This document shows positions 16,533 through 24,837 of a stretch of DNA of 64,000 nucleotides, piece after piece (position 1 is the first letter of the stretch; every line of letters begins with the position of its first letter). A program made the translations under genes and the position numbers. The notes under the pieces were generated by a model. It was not told the DNA's origin and did not search any database. It was given only the letters and a program-made list of their open reading frames with translations. Origin of the DNA: Fimenecus sp963590415 (lineage in GTDB: Bacteria; Bacillota; Clostridia; Oscillospirales; Acutalibacteraceae); the NCBI GenBank assembly GCA_963590415.1, contig CAVAPB010000005.1:1-64000 (forward strand), written 5' to 3'.

Positions 16533-16891
16533 TCGTTTTCGGAAAACAGATTTATCTGATTCGACTTAGCCTTTGCGTCTGCTTTCATTCTGTCGATTTC
16601 TCTTTTATAAAAATCCCTCTCGGACTGTGCCTTTGCGGTGTCCTCAAGATAATTTTTCATATCCGCACGGAGTTCTTCCGTCCTCTTTTCCGCCTTTTTG
16701 CAGTTACAGCCGTATTCAAGCGCAATAAGCACCGCAATCTGGCTTGTGGAAATGAAAGGATTTTCATTCTTTATCTCGTTTATTTTAGCGTTTATCTCCT
16801 TTGCAAGCTCCATTGTGAGCTCAACGCTCTCGTCCGTTCTGAGTGAATAATCAACGCCCGCTATATTAACCTTTACGCTGTTCTTTTCCAT
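16529..16891 (-). CDS. zapA: Cell division protein ZapA
   Basis: 120 residues. The N-terminal VKVNIAGVDYSLRTDES and the following helix (ELAKEINAKINEI) match ZapA, a small FtsZ-bundling protein, and the C-terminal half is a charged coiled coil. Start ATG 16891 (MEKNS) is chosen because GAGGTG lies 9 bases upstream; an upstream in-frame ATG has no site. First gene of the operon zapA-U32-dut-dockerin-pseudokinase. Confidence 0.85.
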   Translation of the reverse strand: MEKNSVKVNIAGVDYSLRTDESVELTMELAKEINAKINEIKNENPFISTSQIAVLIALEYGCNCKKAEKRTEELRADMKNYLEDTAKAQSERDFYKREIDRMKADAKAKSNQINLFSENE

Positions 16892-16975
16892 TATAATAAA
16901 CACCTCTGCTTTTATTCTCAAAAATATATTACTCTTTATTATACATTAAAGTTGTGAAAACTGCAATATTCTATA

Positions 16976-17770
16976 TTATAAACCGTAACACAAAACCTCA
17001 AAGCTGCAGGTTACGGAAATCCTCTGTAAAGTATTTAACCTTGCCTGCTCTTTTGCACCCGTTTTGTAATAATACGGCGTCATCGTAAACAAATTTTTAA
17101 TGTCCTGCGGCTCGGTAATATCCGCCGTGTACTCTACCCTCTCGCTTTTTAACAGCTTAAATCCGTCCTTGTTGAAATCTGACGGTTCGTTTTTGTATGC
17201 TTCGTCATAAACCGCCTGTTTCAATTCGTACAGATGATTTTCAAGCGGAATTACCATAAGCATACGCCCGTCGGGTTTGAGTATGCGCAAAAATTCCTTT
17301 TCACAGTGCGGAGAAAAAATTTCCGTTACCATATCCGCACACCCGTCGGGCAAGGGTATGTCAAACGAGCTTGCCACGGCATATTCGACCGATTTGTTCC
17401 TTTTAGCCGCAACGCTCAGCGCATCCTTTGAAATGTCGAAGCCGCAGACTGTTCTGTCGGGAAGCGCTTCGGCTATCGCAGAGGTGTAATACCCCTCGCC
17501 GCAGCCGCAGTCAACAACGGCGTCGCCGCTGTTTGAAAACTCACGGCACATTTTTACAACGGCATTGCGCAACGGCTCAAAATATCCCCTGTCGAGGAAA
17601 TCACGCCTTGCGTTTACCATAAGCTTGTTGTCGCCGTGATTTCCGCCGCCGCTTTTGAGCAAGAGGTTGACATATCCGTTTTTTGCTATATCAAAGCAAT
17701 GTCCGTTCGGGCAGACAAGCGATTTTCCCGTCTTGTTCAGTTCGTTTTTGCACACCGGGCATATAAACAT
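16976..17770 (-). CDS. rlmA: 23S rRNA (guanine-N1)-methyltransferase RlmA
   Basis: 264 residues. An N-terminal zinc site (CPVC, then CPNGHCFD) and the segment GYVNLL are typical of RlmA, followed by an S-adenosylmethionine domain (VVDCGCGEGYY) . The family methylates N1 of G745/G748 in helix 35 of 23S rRNA; Gram-positive members modify G748 (the TlrB/RlmAII type) and can affect tylosin susceptibility. Which base is modified here is not determined by eye. Confidence 0.88.
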   Translation of the reverse strand: MFICPVCKNELNKTGKSLVCPNGHCFDIAKNGYVNLLLKSGGGNHGDNKLMVNARRDFLDRGYFEPLRNAVVKMCREFSNSGDAVVDCGCGEGYYTSAIAEALPDRTVCGFDISKDALSVAAKRNKSVEYAVASSFDIPLPDGCADMVTEIFSPHCEKEFLRILKPDGRMLMVIPLENHLYELKQAVYDEAYKNEPSDFNKDGFKLLKSERVEYTADITEPQDIKNLFTMTPYYYKTGAKEQARLNTLQRISVTCSFEVLCYGL

Positions 17771-17824
17771 ATAATCACCGATAATATATTATTATAAATT
17801 GCGCAAAATTTCAACTGCTTACGC

Positions 17825-17853
17825 TTTACTTTACAGAAAGTTTATATTATAAT
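17825..17853 (+). promoter_or_regulatory. Sigma-A promoter of alr
   Basis: TTTACT, 17 bases, TATAAT (17848-17853), 34 bases before the alr start. Confidence 0.7.
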
Positions 17854-17887
17854 TTATCTTAATAAATTTTCGGAAAAGAGACCTTTT

Positions 17888-19048
17888 ATGTTACCTGCAA
17901 GAGTATATGCAAAAGTTAATCTCGACGCAATCTGCCGAAATGTCATGCGCGTTATCGACAAGGTGGGAAAAGATGTCTCGGTTATGGCTATCGTCAAGAC
18001 CGACGCATACGGTCACGGTGCCGTCCCCGTTGCAAAGGCGCTTTGCGAAACAGGCGTTGACTCGTTCGGCGTTGCCACGGTTGAAGAGGCGTTACAGCTT
18101 CGCAGGAACGGAATTTCAAGTCCGATACTTATTCTCGGCTATGTTTTCCCCGAGGATTACGAAAAGGTTATCGAAAATGATATTATGCACGCAGTTTTCA
18201 GGTATGAAAACGCCGTTGAACTTTCAAAAAAAGCCGTTCAAATGGGAAAAACCGCAAAAATTCACATTGCAGTCGATACGGGAATGGGCAGAATTGGCTT
18301 TCAGCCGAGCGATGAAAGTCTTGAGGAAATAAAGAAAATTTCACGGCTTGAGGGCCTCGAAATTAACGGAATTTTCACTCATTTTGCCTGTGCGGACGAA
18401 AAGGACAAAGCCTCCTGCAACGCACAGAAGCAATTATATCTCGCCTTTCTTGAAAAAATTGCCGCAAACGGTATAAAAATACCCGTAAGGCATATGGATA
18501 ACAGCGCAGGAATAATTGACTACAGCTCGGATTTTCTTGATATGGTAAGGGTCGGAATTATGACCTACGGACTTTATCCGTCCGAGGAGGTTGACAAAGT
18601 CGGCTTCCGACTTGACCCGGCGCTTGAAATTATAAGCCGTGTTACATTCGTTAAAAAAGTCCCCGCCGGCTTTAAGGTAAGCTACGGCAGTACATATACA
18701 ACCGACAGAGAGACGGAAATAGCCACAGTTTCAATAGGCTACGGAGACGGTTATCCGAGAAGCCTTTCAAACAAGGGAAGGGTTCTTATCAACGGCAAAT
18801 TTGCAAGAATCATCGGCAGGGTCTGTATGGATCAGATGATGGTCGATGTCACGGGAATGGGCGTAAAGCAGGGCGACAGAGTAGTTGTTGTCGGCAGGGA
18901 TGGTGAAAACTTCATCCCGGTCGAAGAGGTCGCGGATGCGGCAGGCAGTTTTAACTATGAATTCTGCTGCTGTATAAATATGCGTGTCCCGAGAGTGTAT
19001 ATTAAGGACGGCAAGGTTTCCTTGATTACCGATTATATTGACAGATAA
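17888..19048 (+). CDS. alr: Alanine racemase
   Basis: 386 residues. PLP-dependent fold type III enzyme making D-alanine for peptidoglycan. The PLP lysine lies in MAIVKTDAYGHGA near residue 39; the second catalytic residue, Tyr, is in VSYGSTYTT; substrate and PLP phosphate contacts are seen in IGYGDGYPR and GRVCMDQMMVDVTG. Own sigma-A promoter upstream and a terminator downstream: a single-gene unit. Confidence 0.96.
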   Translation: MLPARVYAKVNLDAICRNVMRVIDKVGKDVSVMAIVKTDAYGHGAVPVAKALCETGVDSFGVATVEEALQLRRNGISSPILILGYVFPEDYEKVIENDIMHAVFRYENAVELSKKAVQMGKTAKIHIAVDTGMGRIGFQPSDESLEEIKKISRLEGLEINGIFTHFACADEKDKASCNAQKQLYLAFLEKIAANGIKIPVRHMDNSAGIIDYSSDFLDMVRVGIMTYGLYPSEEVDKVGFRLDPALEIISRVTFVKKVPAGFKVSYGSTYTTDRETEIATVSIGYGDGYPRSLSNKGRVLINGKFARIIGRVCMDQMMVDVTGMGVKQGDRVVVVGRDGENFIPVEEVADAAGSFNYEFCCCINMRVPRVYIKDGKVSLITDYIDR

Positions 19049-19049
19049 A

Positions 19050-19090
19050 AATGTCCCTTATATGCAAAACGCATATAAGGGATTTTTGTT
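19050..19090. terminator. Bidirectional terminator between alr and the XRE gene
   Basis: Perfect hairpin TCCCTTATATGC - AAAAC - GCATATAAGGGA flanked by A-rich and T-rich runs, able to stop both convergent transcripts. Confidence 0.9.
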
Positions 19091-19108
19091 TCATAAATTA
19101 AATTTATC

Positions 19109-19480
19109 TTATTCTGCGGGCTTTGTGTTTTTGCCAAGGAAAGCACAAAGCTCTTCTTTTTTTTCCTTAGTTAAAAGCCTGTACATGGCAATTACTTCTT
19201 TTTCATCCTTTGAAAGTGCGTTCATAAGACTGCATTCGTCTTTATCGTACGAGGTTTTTACATCCTTCATATTAAGCTCTTTAGTCGTGTCGATTTCAAG
19301 AATAAAATCCGAGCTCACACCGAAAGCGTTTGCAATTCTTTTAAGAAGAATAACATCCGGCTTGTTCCTGCCCGTTTCATAGGACGCATAGGTTGAACGC
19401 TCAATTCCGACTGCGTCGGCAAGCGCCTGTTGAGTAAAACCGTTTGCTTTTCTGATTAGTTTTAATTGTTCGGACAGCAT
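19109..19480 (-). CDS. XRE-family helix-turn-helix regulator
   Basis: 123 residues. The N-terminal HTH_3 domain (LKLIRKANGFTQQALADAVG, STYASYETGRNKPD) is followed by a charged helical C-terminal region with no recognised domain. ATG 19480 (MLSEQL) is chosen since it starts the HTH fold directly; an open frame extends 59 codons further upstream but has no homologous content. It converges on alr; targets unknown. Confidence 0.85.
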   Translation of the reverse strand: MLSEQLKLIRKANGFTQQALADAVGIERSTYASYETGRNKPDVILLKRIANAFGVSSDFILEIDTTKELNMKDVKTSYDKDECSLMNALSKDEKEVIAMYRLLTKEKKEELCAFLGKNTKPAE

Positions 19481-19932
19481 CTGATCACCGTTTCCGTAAT
19501 TTATTGTATCTTTATTATACTTCCAAAGCACGGCAAAGTCAATCAAAATTGCCGAGCTCGGTTCTGTTGGCGGTGAGCTGTTAAACCGTAAAATTTCAAA
19601 GCTCTGAATTGTATACAGTATCCTTACACCCTTTGCATACCGTCTTACTCTTGACAAAAGTCCCAGCCATACGCTGTTTTGTCAGAAATTCGTAAGGGCT
19701 GTTCCTGTGATATTCCTTAATTTTCAATTTTATCTTAACAGCGTTTTACATATTTTTACACGGTCTTTTTTCACTTGACAATAAATGCACAATACTGTAT
19801 AATTTATAAAATTATTATAATGGCGAAGAATTGGAAATTTTTTAAGCAAGCGTTTTTTGCGTTCGGTTTTTTCTTATAAAAATTCACCTTTTTTTCATTC
19901 ATTTTTAGTAATTATTAAGGAGGTTTTTATAC
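19481..19932. other. Intergenic region: XRE upstream sequence and oad leader
   Basis: 452 bases between two divergent genes. It holds the consensus promoter at 19775-19803 and about 120 bases of AT-rich oad leader. I see no hairpin strong enough to call a riboswitch or attenuator, and no convincing gene. Confidence 0.5.
19775..19803 (+). promoter_or_regulatory. Perfect consensus sigma-A promoter of the oad operon
   Basis: TTGACA (19775-19780), exactly 17 bases, TATAAT (19798-19803). An exact consensus implies high constitutive expression of the decarboxylase operon. Confidence 0.9.
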
Positions 19933-21318
19933 ATGAAAGTTCAGTTTACGGAAACCGTCCTCCGAGATGCTAACCAGTCGCTTATCGCAACGAGAATGCC
20001 TTTTGAAAAATTCGAGGGTATCCTTGAGACGATGAACAAGGCGGGTTACTATTCTATGGAATGCTGGGGCGGTGCAACATTCGACTCCTGTCTGCGCTAT
20101 CTCGACGAAGACCCGTGGGAAAGATTGAGAAAAATCAAAGCTAAGTGCCCCGATACTAAGCTTCAGATGCTTTTGAGAGGTCAGAACCTTCTCGGATACA
20201 AGCATTATCCCGACGATGTTGTAAGAATGTTCGTTAAAAAGAGCGTTGAAAACGGTATTGACATCATCCGTATTTTCGACGCGCTCAACGACACAAGAAA
20301 TATCCGTGTTGCCGTTGACGAAACAATCAAGAACGGTGCAATCGCATCGGGTGCTATTTCCTTTACGACAAGCCCTGTTCACACCTTGGACAAGTATGTT
20401 CAGACCGTTAAGGAAATGAAAGAAATGGGCTGCTCGACAATCTGCATTAAGGATATGGCGGGCGTTATGACTCCGAAGGAGGCTAAGGAACTTATCGGCG
20501 CTATCAAGGATGCAATGCCCGATATGCCCGTTATTCTCCACACCCACTGTACAACGGGTATGGCTTATATGACAATCTATCAGGCAATCGAGGCAGGCTG
20601 TGATGTTATCGACACCGCTACCTCCTGCTTCTCGGGCGGCACATCTCAGCCGGCCACAGAAACAATTTACGACGCTTTGACAGAATTCGGTTACGAAACC
20701 GGTCTTGACAGAAGCGTTCTTAAAAAGGTAAACGACCACTTCAAGCCCATAAGAGACGAATATCTCAAGTCGGGACTTCTCAAGCCCAAGACTCTTGTTA
20801 CGGACACAGACGCACTTACCTACAAGGTTCCCGGCGGTATGCTTTCAAATATGATGGCTAACCTTGAGGATATGCACGCTCTTGACAGAATGGACGAGGC
20901 TTTGCTTGAAATCCCGAGAGTCCGTGAGGATATGGGTTATCCTCCCCTTGTTACTCCGCTTTCACAGATGGTGGGCAACCAGGCTGTTACAAATGTACTT
21001 GTCGGCGAAAGATATAAAAACATTTCCAAGGAAATCAAGGCTTACATCAGAGGCGAGTACGGCAAGGCTCCCGGCGAAATAAATCCCGAGCTTCAGAAGA
21101 AAGTTCTCGGCGACGACGAACCCATTACCTGCCGCTTTGCAGACACTCTTGAGCCTGCATTTGAAAAGGCAAAGGCTGAAATCGGCGATAAGGCTAAGAG
21201 CGACGAGGATGTCCTTTCATATATCGCATTCCCGACGCAGGCAGAGGCGTTTTTCGACAAGCGTGAAGAAAAAAAGAAAAACACCTTCACCTATTCAATC
21301 AAAAAAATTGAAGACTAA
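19933..21318 (+). CDS. oadA: Oxaloacetate decarboxylase alpha subunit, carboxyltransferase
   Basis: 461 residues of the pyruvate/oxaloacetate carboxyltransferase family. TETVLRDANQSL opens the TIM barrel; metal ligands include the early Asp and HTHCTTGMAYMT; the carboxylated lysine region is CIKDMAGVMTP. It moves carboxylate from oxaloacetate to biotin. It ends at about residue 460, so the biotin domain fused to the alpha subunit in Klebsiella is here a separate gene (21698-22084). The AAGGAGG site is 9 bases from ATG 19933. Confidence 0.92.
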   Translation: MKVQFTETVLRDANQSLIATRMPFEKFEGILETMNKAGYYSMECWGGATFDSCLRYLDEDPWERLRKIKAKCPDTKLQMLLRGQNLLGYKHYPDDVVRMFVKKSVENGIDIIRIFDALNDTRNIRVAVDETIKNGAIASGAISFTTSPVHTLDKYVQTVKEMKEMGCSTICIKDMAGVMTPKEAKELIGAIKDAMPDMPVILHTHCTTGMAYMTIYQAIEAGCDVIDTATSCFSGGTSQPATETIYDALTEFGYETGLDRSVLKKVNDHFKPIRDEYLKSGLLKPKTLVTDTDALTYKVPGGMLSNMMANLEDMHALDRMDEALLEIPRVREDMGYPPLVTPLSQMVGNQAVTNVLVGERYKNISKEIKAYIRGEYGKAPGEINPELQKKVLGDDEPITCRFADTLEPAFEKAKAEIGDKAKSDEDVLSYIAFPTQAEAFFDKREEKKKNTFTYSIKKIED

Positions 21319-21330
21319 GGAGGACGAATT

Positions 21331-21684
21331 ATGTATTTTCTTGATTATGCGAACGGCAATATCACAATCGGCGAAGCAATAAGCACCTCCGTTACGGGAA
21401 TAATCGTAGTTATGATAATCCTTGCTATTCTCGCAGTGCTTGTTCTCTTGCTCTCGAAGGCTGTCCGTGCAGTTGAAGGCAAATCAAAATTTCAAGTACA
21501 GACTGCAGAAGCTGCTCCTGCTTCAAAAGGCTCAGCTTTACCGACCACACAGTCGTCAGGCAAGCTTGAGCTCAACGACATTGATGACAAGACTGCGGCG
21601 GTCATTATGGCAATCGTTTCAAACGAAAGCGGTATTCCTCTTAACAGATTACAGTTCAATTCAATTAAAAAGATAGAAGAATAA
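21331..21684 (+). CDS. oadG: Oxaloacetate decarboxylase gamma-like subunit
   Basis: 117 residues with one membrane helix (about 20-45, SVTGIIVVMIILAILAVLVLLL) and a soluble tail whose C-terminal part (DDKTAAVIMAIVSNESGIPLNRLQF) is seen in OadG proteins. In the known complex this subunit joins the alpha subunit to the membrane beta subunit. Placed 12 bases after oadA. Confidence 0.82.
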   Translation: MYFLDYANGNITIGEAISTSVTGIIVVMIILAILAVLVLLLSKAVRAVEGKSKFQVQTAEAAPASKGSALPTTQSSGKLELNDIDDKTAAVIMAIVSNESGIPLNRLQFNSIKKIEE

Positions 21685-21697
21685 GGGAGAAAAAGTT

Positions 21698-22084
21698 ATG
21701 AAATATGTTGTTACATTAAACGGAACAGATTATGAAGTTGATGTTACCGAGCTCAGTGAAGCAATCGTTACAAACATTGCTCCCACAGCAGCTCCCGCGG
21801 CTCCCGTTGCTGCACCCGCAGCCTCCGCCGCTCCTGTCGCTCCCGTTGCGGCAGCACCCGTTTCTGGTACAGGCACGCCTGTAAGCTCACCAATGCCCGG
21901 CACAATCCTCAAGGTTAACACCGCGGCAGGTCAGAGCGTAACAGAGGGCGATGTTCTCTTTATCCTCGAAGCTATGAAAATGGAAAATGAAATTGTCGCT
22001 CCTGTCAGCGGTACCGTTTCTCAGGTAGTCGTATCGGCGGGAACCTCAGTCGACACCGACCAGATTCTTGCTTTCATCGGTTAA
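21698..22084 (+). CDS. Biotin carboxyl carrier protein of the decarboxylase
   Basis: 128 residues. An N-terminal strand region, an Ala/Pro-rich flexible linker (about 30-58), then a biotinyl domain with the canonical EAMKMENE, whose central lysine is biotinylated. It carries carboxyl-biotin from the alpha subunit to the Na+ pump. Placed 13 bases after oadG and 13 before oadB. Confidence 0.93.
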   Translation: MKYVVTLNGTDYEVDVTELSEAIVTNIAPTAAPAAPVAAPAASAAPVAPVAAAPVSGTGTPVSSPMPGTILKVNTAAGQSVTEGDVLFILEAMKMENEIVAPVSGTVSQVVVSAGTSVDTDQILAFIG

Positions 22085-22097
22085 GGGGTGAGCAAAA

Positions 22098-23297
22098 ATG
22101 TCAATTATAACCTCTATTGTTGAAATTTTTCAGGACTCGGGTTTTACCGCACTTGATTGGCGAAACTGGATTATGATAGCGGTAGCGTTCGTTCTTTTGT
22201 ATCTCGCTATCGTCAAAAAGTTTGAGCCGTTGCTTCTTCTTCCCATAGCATTCGGTATGCTTCTTGTAAATGTTTATCCCGACATAATGTCTGATCCGTT
22301 GGCTATTGCCACCCCCGGCGGAGTTGTAACCGACGCAAGCGCTCACTGGTACGATTCGGGCGTTTTAAGGCTTATTTACTGCGGCGTTAAGTCGAGTATC
22401 TTCCCCTGCCTTATCTTTATGGGCGTCGGAGCAATGACAGACTTCGGTCCGCTCCTTGCAAACCCCTCCAGCCTCCTTTTGGGTGCTGCCGCACAGCTCG
22501 GTATTTATGTTGCGTTCCTTATTGCAATTGCAACAAAGCTGATTCCCGAATTTGAGGGCTTTACCGCTCAAGAGGCCGCTTCCATAGCTATCATCGGCGG
22601 CGCAGACGGTCCTACCGCAATTTACCTTACCGGTAAGCTTGCACCTCACCTTTTGGGACCGGTCGCGGTTGCGGCTTATTCGTATATGGCGCTTATTCCG
22701 CTTATTCAGCCCCCGATTATGAAGCTCCTTACCACGAAAAAAGAGCGTGAAATCAAGATGGAACAGCTGAGAACAGTCAGCAAGGCAGAAAAGATTATCT
22801 TCCCGATTGTCGTTACCGTTCTTTGCGTTCTCATTATTCCGTCAACGGCTCCGCTTATCGGTATGCTTATGCTCGGTAACCTCTTCAAGGAGTCGGGCGT
22901 TACGGACAGACTTTCCGACACCGCACAGAACGCACTTTGCAATATCGTTACGATTATGCTCGGCGTTACGGTCGGCGCTACGGCTGAGGGCAAGACCTTC
23001 CTTGATGTCAAGACAATTCTTGTCATTGCAATCGGACTTATCGCTTTCGCTTTCTCAACTGCGGGCGGCGTTCTTTTCGGCAAGCTTATGAATGTTGTTA
23101 CAAAGGGCAAGGTAAATCCCCTTATCGGCTCGGCAGGCGTTTCCGCAGTTCCTATGGCGGCGCGTGTTTCGCAGGTTGAGGGCAGAAAATACAACCCCAC
23201 CAACTTCCTTCTTATGCACGCCATGGGTCCGAATGTTGCAGGCGTTATCGGTTCTGCCGTTGCGGCAGGCTTCCTGCTTCTGACCTTCGGCAACTGA
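22098..23297 (+). CDS. oadB: Oxaloacetate decarboxylase beta subunit, Na+ pump
   Basis: 399 residues, multi-pass membrane protein. The conserved re-entrant segment IIGGADGPTAIYLTGKLAP holds the Asp linked to Na+ and proton transport in the family, followed by AAYSYMALIPLIQPP. Decarboxylation of carboxybiotin here drives Na+ export, so this anaerobe gains a sodium gradient from fermentation. Related beta subunits also serve glutaconyl-CoA and methylmalonyl-CoA decarboxylases; the oxaloacetate assignment rests on the 5S-type carboxyltransferase upstream. Confidence 0.93.
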   Translation: MSIITSIVEIFQDSGFTALDWRNWIMIAVAFVLLYLAIVKKFEPLLLLPIAFGMLLVNVYPDIMSDPLAIATPGGVVTDASAHWYDSGVLRLIYCGVKSSIFPCLIFMGVGAMTDFGPLLANPSSLLLGAAAQLGIYVAFLIAIATKLIPEFEGFTAQEAASIAIIGGADGPTAIYLTGKLAPHLLGPVAVAAYSYMALIPLIQPPIMKLLTTKKEREIKMEQLRTVSKAEKIIFPIVVTVLCVLIIPSTAPLIGMLMLGNLFKESGVTDRLSDTAQNALCNIVTIMLGVTVGATAEGKTFLDVKTILVIAIGLIAFAFSTAGGVLFGKLMNVVTKGKVNPLIGSAGVSAVPMAARVSQVEGRKYNPTNFLLMHAMGPNVAGVIGSAVAAGFLLLTFGN

Positions 23298-23312
23298 TAA
23301 AAGTTAATATTT

Positions 23313-23341
23313 AAGCCGAGAGATTTTCTCTCGGCTTTTTT
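23313..23341 (+). terminator. Terminator of the oad operon
   Basis: AGCCGAGAG - ATTTT - CTCTCGGCT followed by TTTTTT. Confidence 0.9.
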
Positions 23342-23351
23342 ATTATACAAC

Positions 23352-23415
23352 CCGTATCGAACAGCCCTTGCGGCTGCCCAAAATTCGGACAGGGACAAGC
23401 CCTGTGTCCCTACGG
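23352..23415. repeat. CCGTAGGG-type palindromic element (degenerate copy)
   Basis: Inner hairpins CAGCCCTTGCGGCTG and ACAGGGACAAGCCCTGT; the right end TCCCTACGG is intact, the left end (CCGTATCG) has decayed. Same family as 33169-33241, 48048-48123 and 48335-48417. Confidence 0.7.
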
Positions 23416-23428
23416 GCACACAAAAAAA

Positions 23429-23458
23429 ATACCGTTTACGGTAATTTGTAAACGGTAT
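23429..23458 (-). terminator. Terminator after iolG
   Basis: Minus strand ATACCGTTTAC / GTAAACGGTAT hairpin, 8-base loop, followed by eight T. Confidence 0.9.
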
Positions 23459-23478
23459 TGCAGTAACATATGTATTTA

Positions 23479-24486
23479 TCAGTTTATTTCGGAAAGCTTT
23501 ACGGCTCTGTGCTCGTTTGCCGATTTTTCAGCGGCAAGAGCAATTTTAACCGACTGCAAGCCTGCGTGGATACCTACGGGAGTTTCGGTATTGTTCTCAA
23601 CAGCAGAGCAGAACTGTCTTACCTCTTCGGAAAAGCTCTCCATATATCTTTCGAGGAAGAAATAGAGCGGCTTTTCGCCCGTTACACCGTCTGCCGTGGA
23701 AATTACCGCAGATGAAAGCGTATCGTTTGATGTCGCAACCATTCCCTTTGAGCCGAAGAGCTCCGCTCTCTGGTCGTAGCCGTACATTGCCTGACGGGAG
23801 TTGTCGATAACAGCAAGAGCGCCATTTGCCATTTTAAGTGAGATAATAGCCGTATCAAAGTCGCCGTATTCACGGATTGACGGATTGATAAGGGCGTCTG
23901 CATAAACATAAAGCTCGTCGACATCGCTGTTTGTAAGGAAGCAAGCCATATCAAAATCATGAATGGTCATATCAAGGAAAATGCTTGCCGCACAGTAGCC
24001 GACAGGCGGTGCCTGCGGGTCTCTCGATGTAATTTTAAGGATTTGAGCGTCACCTATCTTGCCCTCATCGTAAGCCTTGCGGATTGCCGCAAAGTTGTGG
24101 TCAAAGCGGCGGTTGAAGCCTACTTGGAACTTAACCTCGGGATGAGCCTTGAGTGCATCTGCGATTTCAAGGATTTTGTCAACGGTGTTTGCAAGGGGCT
24201 TTTCGCAGAAAACATGCTTACCTGCGTTGATAGCCTCGATTGAAATGGGTGCGTGTGTATCGGTTGACGAGCAAACCATAACCGCGTCGATTTCGGGGTC
24301 GTTAATGATTTCCTTGTAATCCTTATAAACCTTTTCAACGCCGAAGCTTCTGATAAAAGCCTCCGTCTCCTCGTTCATAAAGGGGTCTGCCATTGCAACT
24401 ACGGTTGCGTTCTTAACATGGTAGGAAATTGACTCAAGATGCACCTTGCCGATACGGCCTGCGCCGATAATACCGATTTTTAACAT
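23479..24486 (-). CDS. iolG: Inositol 2-dehydrogenase
   Basis: 335 residues of the Gfo/Idh/MocA family. The NAD-binding Rossmann motif GIIGAGRIGKVH opens the protein; VFCEKPLAN holds the catalytic EKP lysine and DMTIHDFDM the Asp-His active-site pair. It oxidises myo-inositol to scyllo-inosose, the first step of the pathway. Last gene of the inositol cluster, separated from the alcohol dehydrogenase gene by 351 bases holding a transposase remnant. Confidence 0.92.
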   Translation of the reverse strand: MLKIGIIGAGRIGKVHLESISYHVKNATVVAMADPFMNEETEAFIRSFGVEKVYKDYKEIINDPEIDAVMVCSSTDTHAPISIEAINAGKHVFCEKPLANTVDKILEIADALKAHPEVKFQVGFNRRFDHNFAAIRKAYDEGKIGDAQILKITSRDPQAPPVGYCAASIFLDMTIHDFDMACFLTNSDVDELYVYADALINPSIREYGDFDTAIISLKMANGALAVIDNSRQAMYGYDQRAELFGSKGMVATSNDTLSSAVISTADGVTGEKPLYFFLERYMESFSEEVRQFCSAVENNTETPVGIHAGLQSVKIALAAEKSANEHRAVKLSEIN

Positions 24487-24497
24487 AACATTCTCTC

Positions 24498-24831
24498 CTA
24501 AATATAATATTTATCATTTTCCCACTTGCGTGGATTTTCATTTATATACTGCCAAATATTCAAGTATGAATTTTCGTTGCGTATAACATGGTCATAAAAC
24601 GATGTCTGGAATATTTTTCTTCCGCTGATATTGTCAAGCCTGTTGCACTCAATTGTCGCCAAGGACTTAAAAGTGCAGATTACATCGGTAAGCGTAGGGC
24701 GGGTAAATCCTGCTGAAAATCCTTTTGAACTTGTACGAACAAACGGTTATAAAATAATATCCGTTACTGCTGTAATCATAATCTTTTAACCTTGGATGCT
24801 TTCGTTTAACAAGCTTGATTTTATTATTCAT
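24498..24831 (-). pseudogene. Remnant of a REP-associated tyrosine transposase (Y1_Tnp)
   Basis: Minus strand from ATG 24831: an N-terminal piece KRKHPRLKDYDYSSNGYYFI TVCS (as read in two stretches), then after an internal deletion and frame change the C-terminal piece SGRKIFQTSFYDHVIRNEN and QYINENPRKW ending at TAG 24498. These are the start and end of a REP-associated tyrosine transposase; the middle with the catalytic HUH motif and most of the active-site helix is gone. No intact copy is in the window. It fills the 351-base gap between the alcohol dehydrogenase and iolG. Confidence 0.8.
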
Positions 24832-24837
24832 TTTTCA

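Noticed and set aside
19804..19932. Riboswitch in the oad leader
   Set aside because: No stable hairpins or terminator were seen in this AT-rich leader.
19927..20739. 270-codon minus-strand open frame
   Set aside because: Complementary to oadA, Cys/His-rich and without family features; a shadow of the real gene.
22706..23419. 237-codon minus-strand open frame
   Set aside because: Antisense to oadB and runs into the repeat at 23352-23415; no domain.
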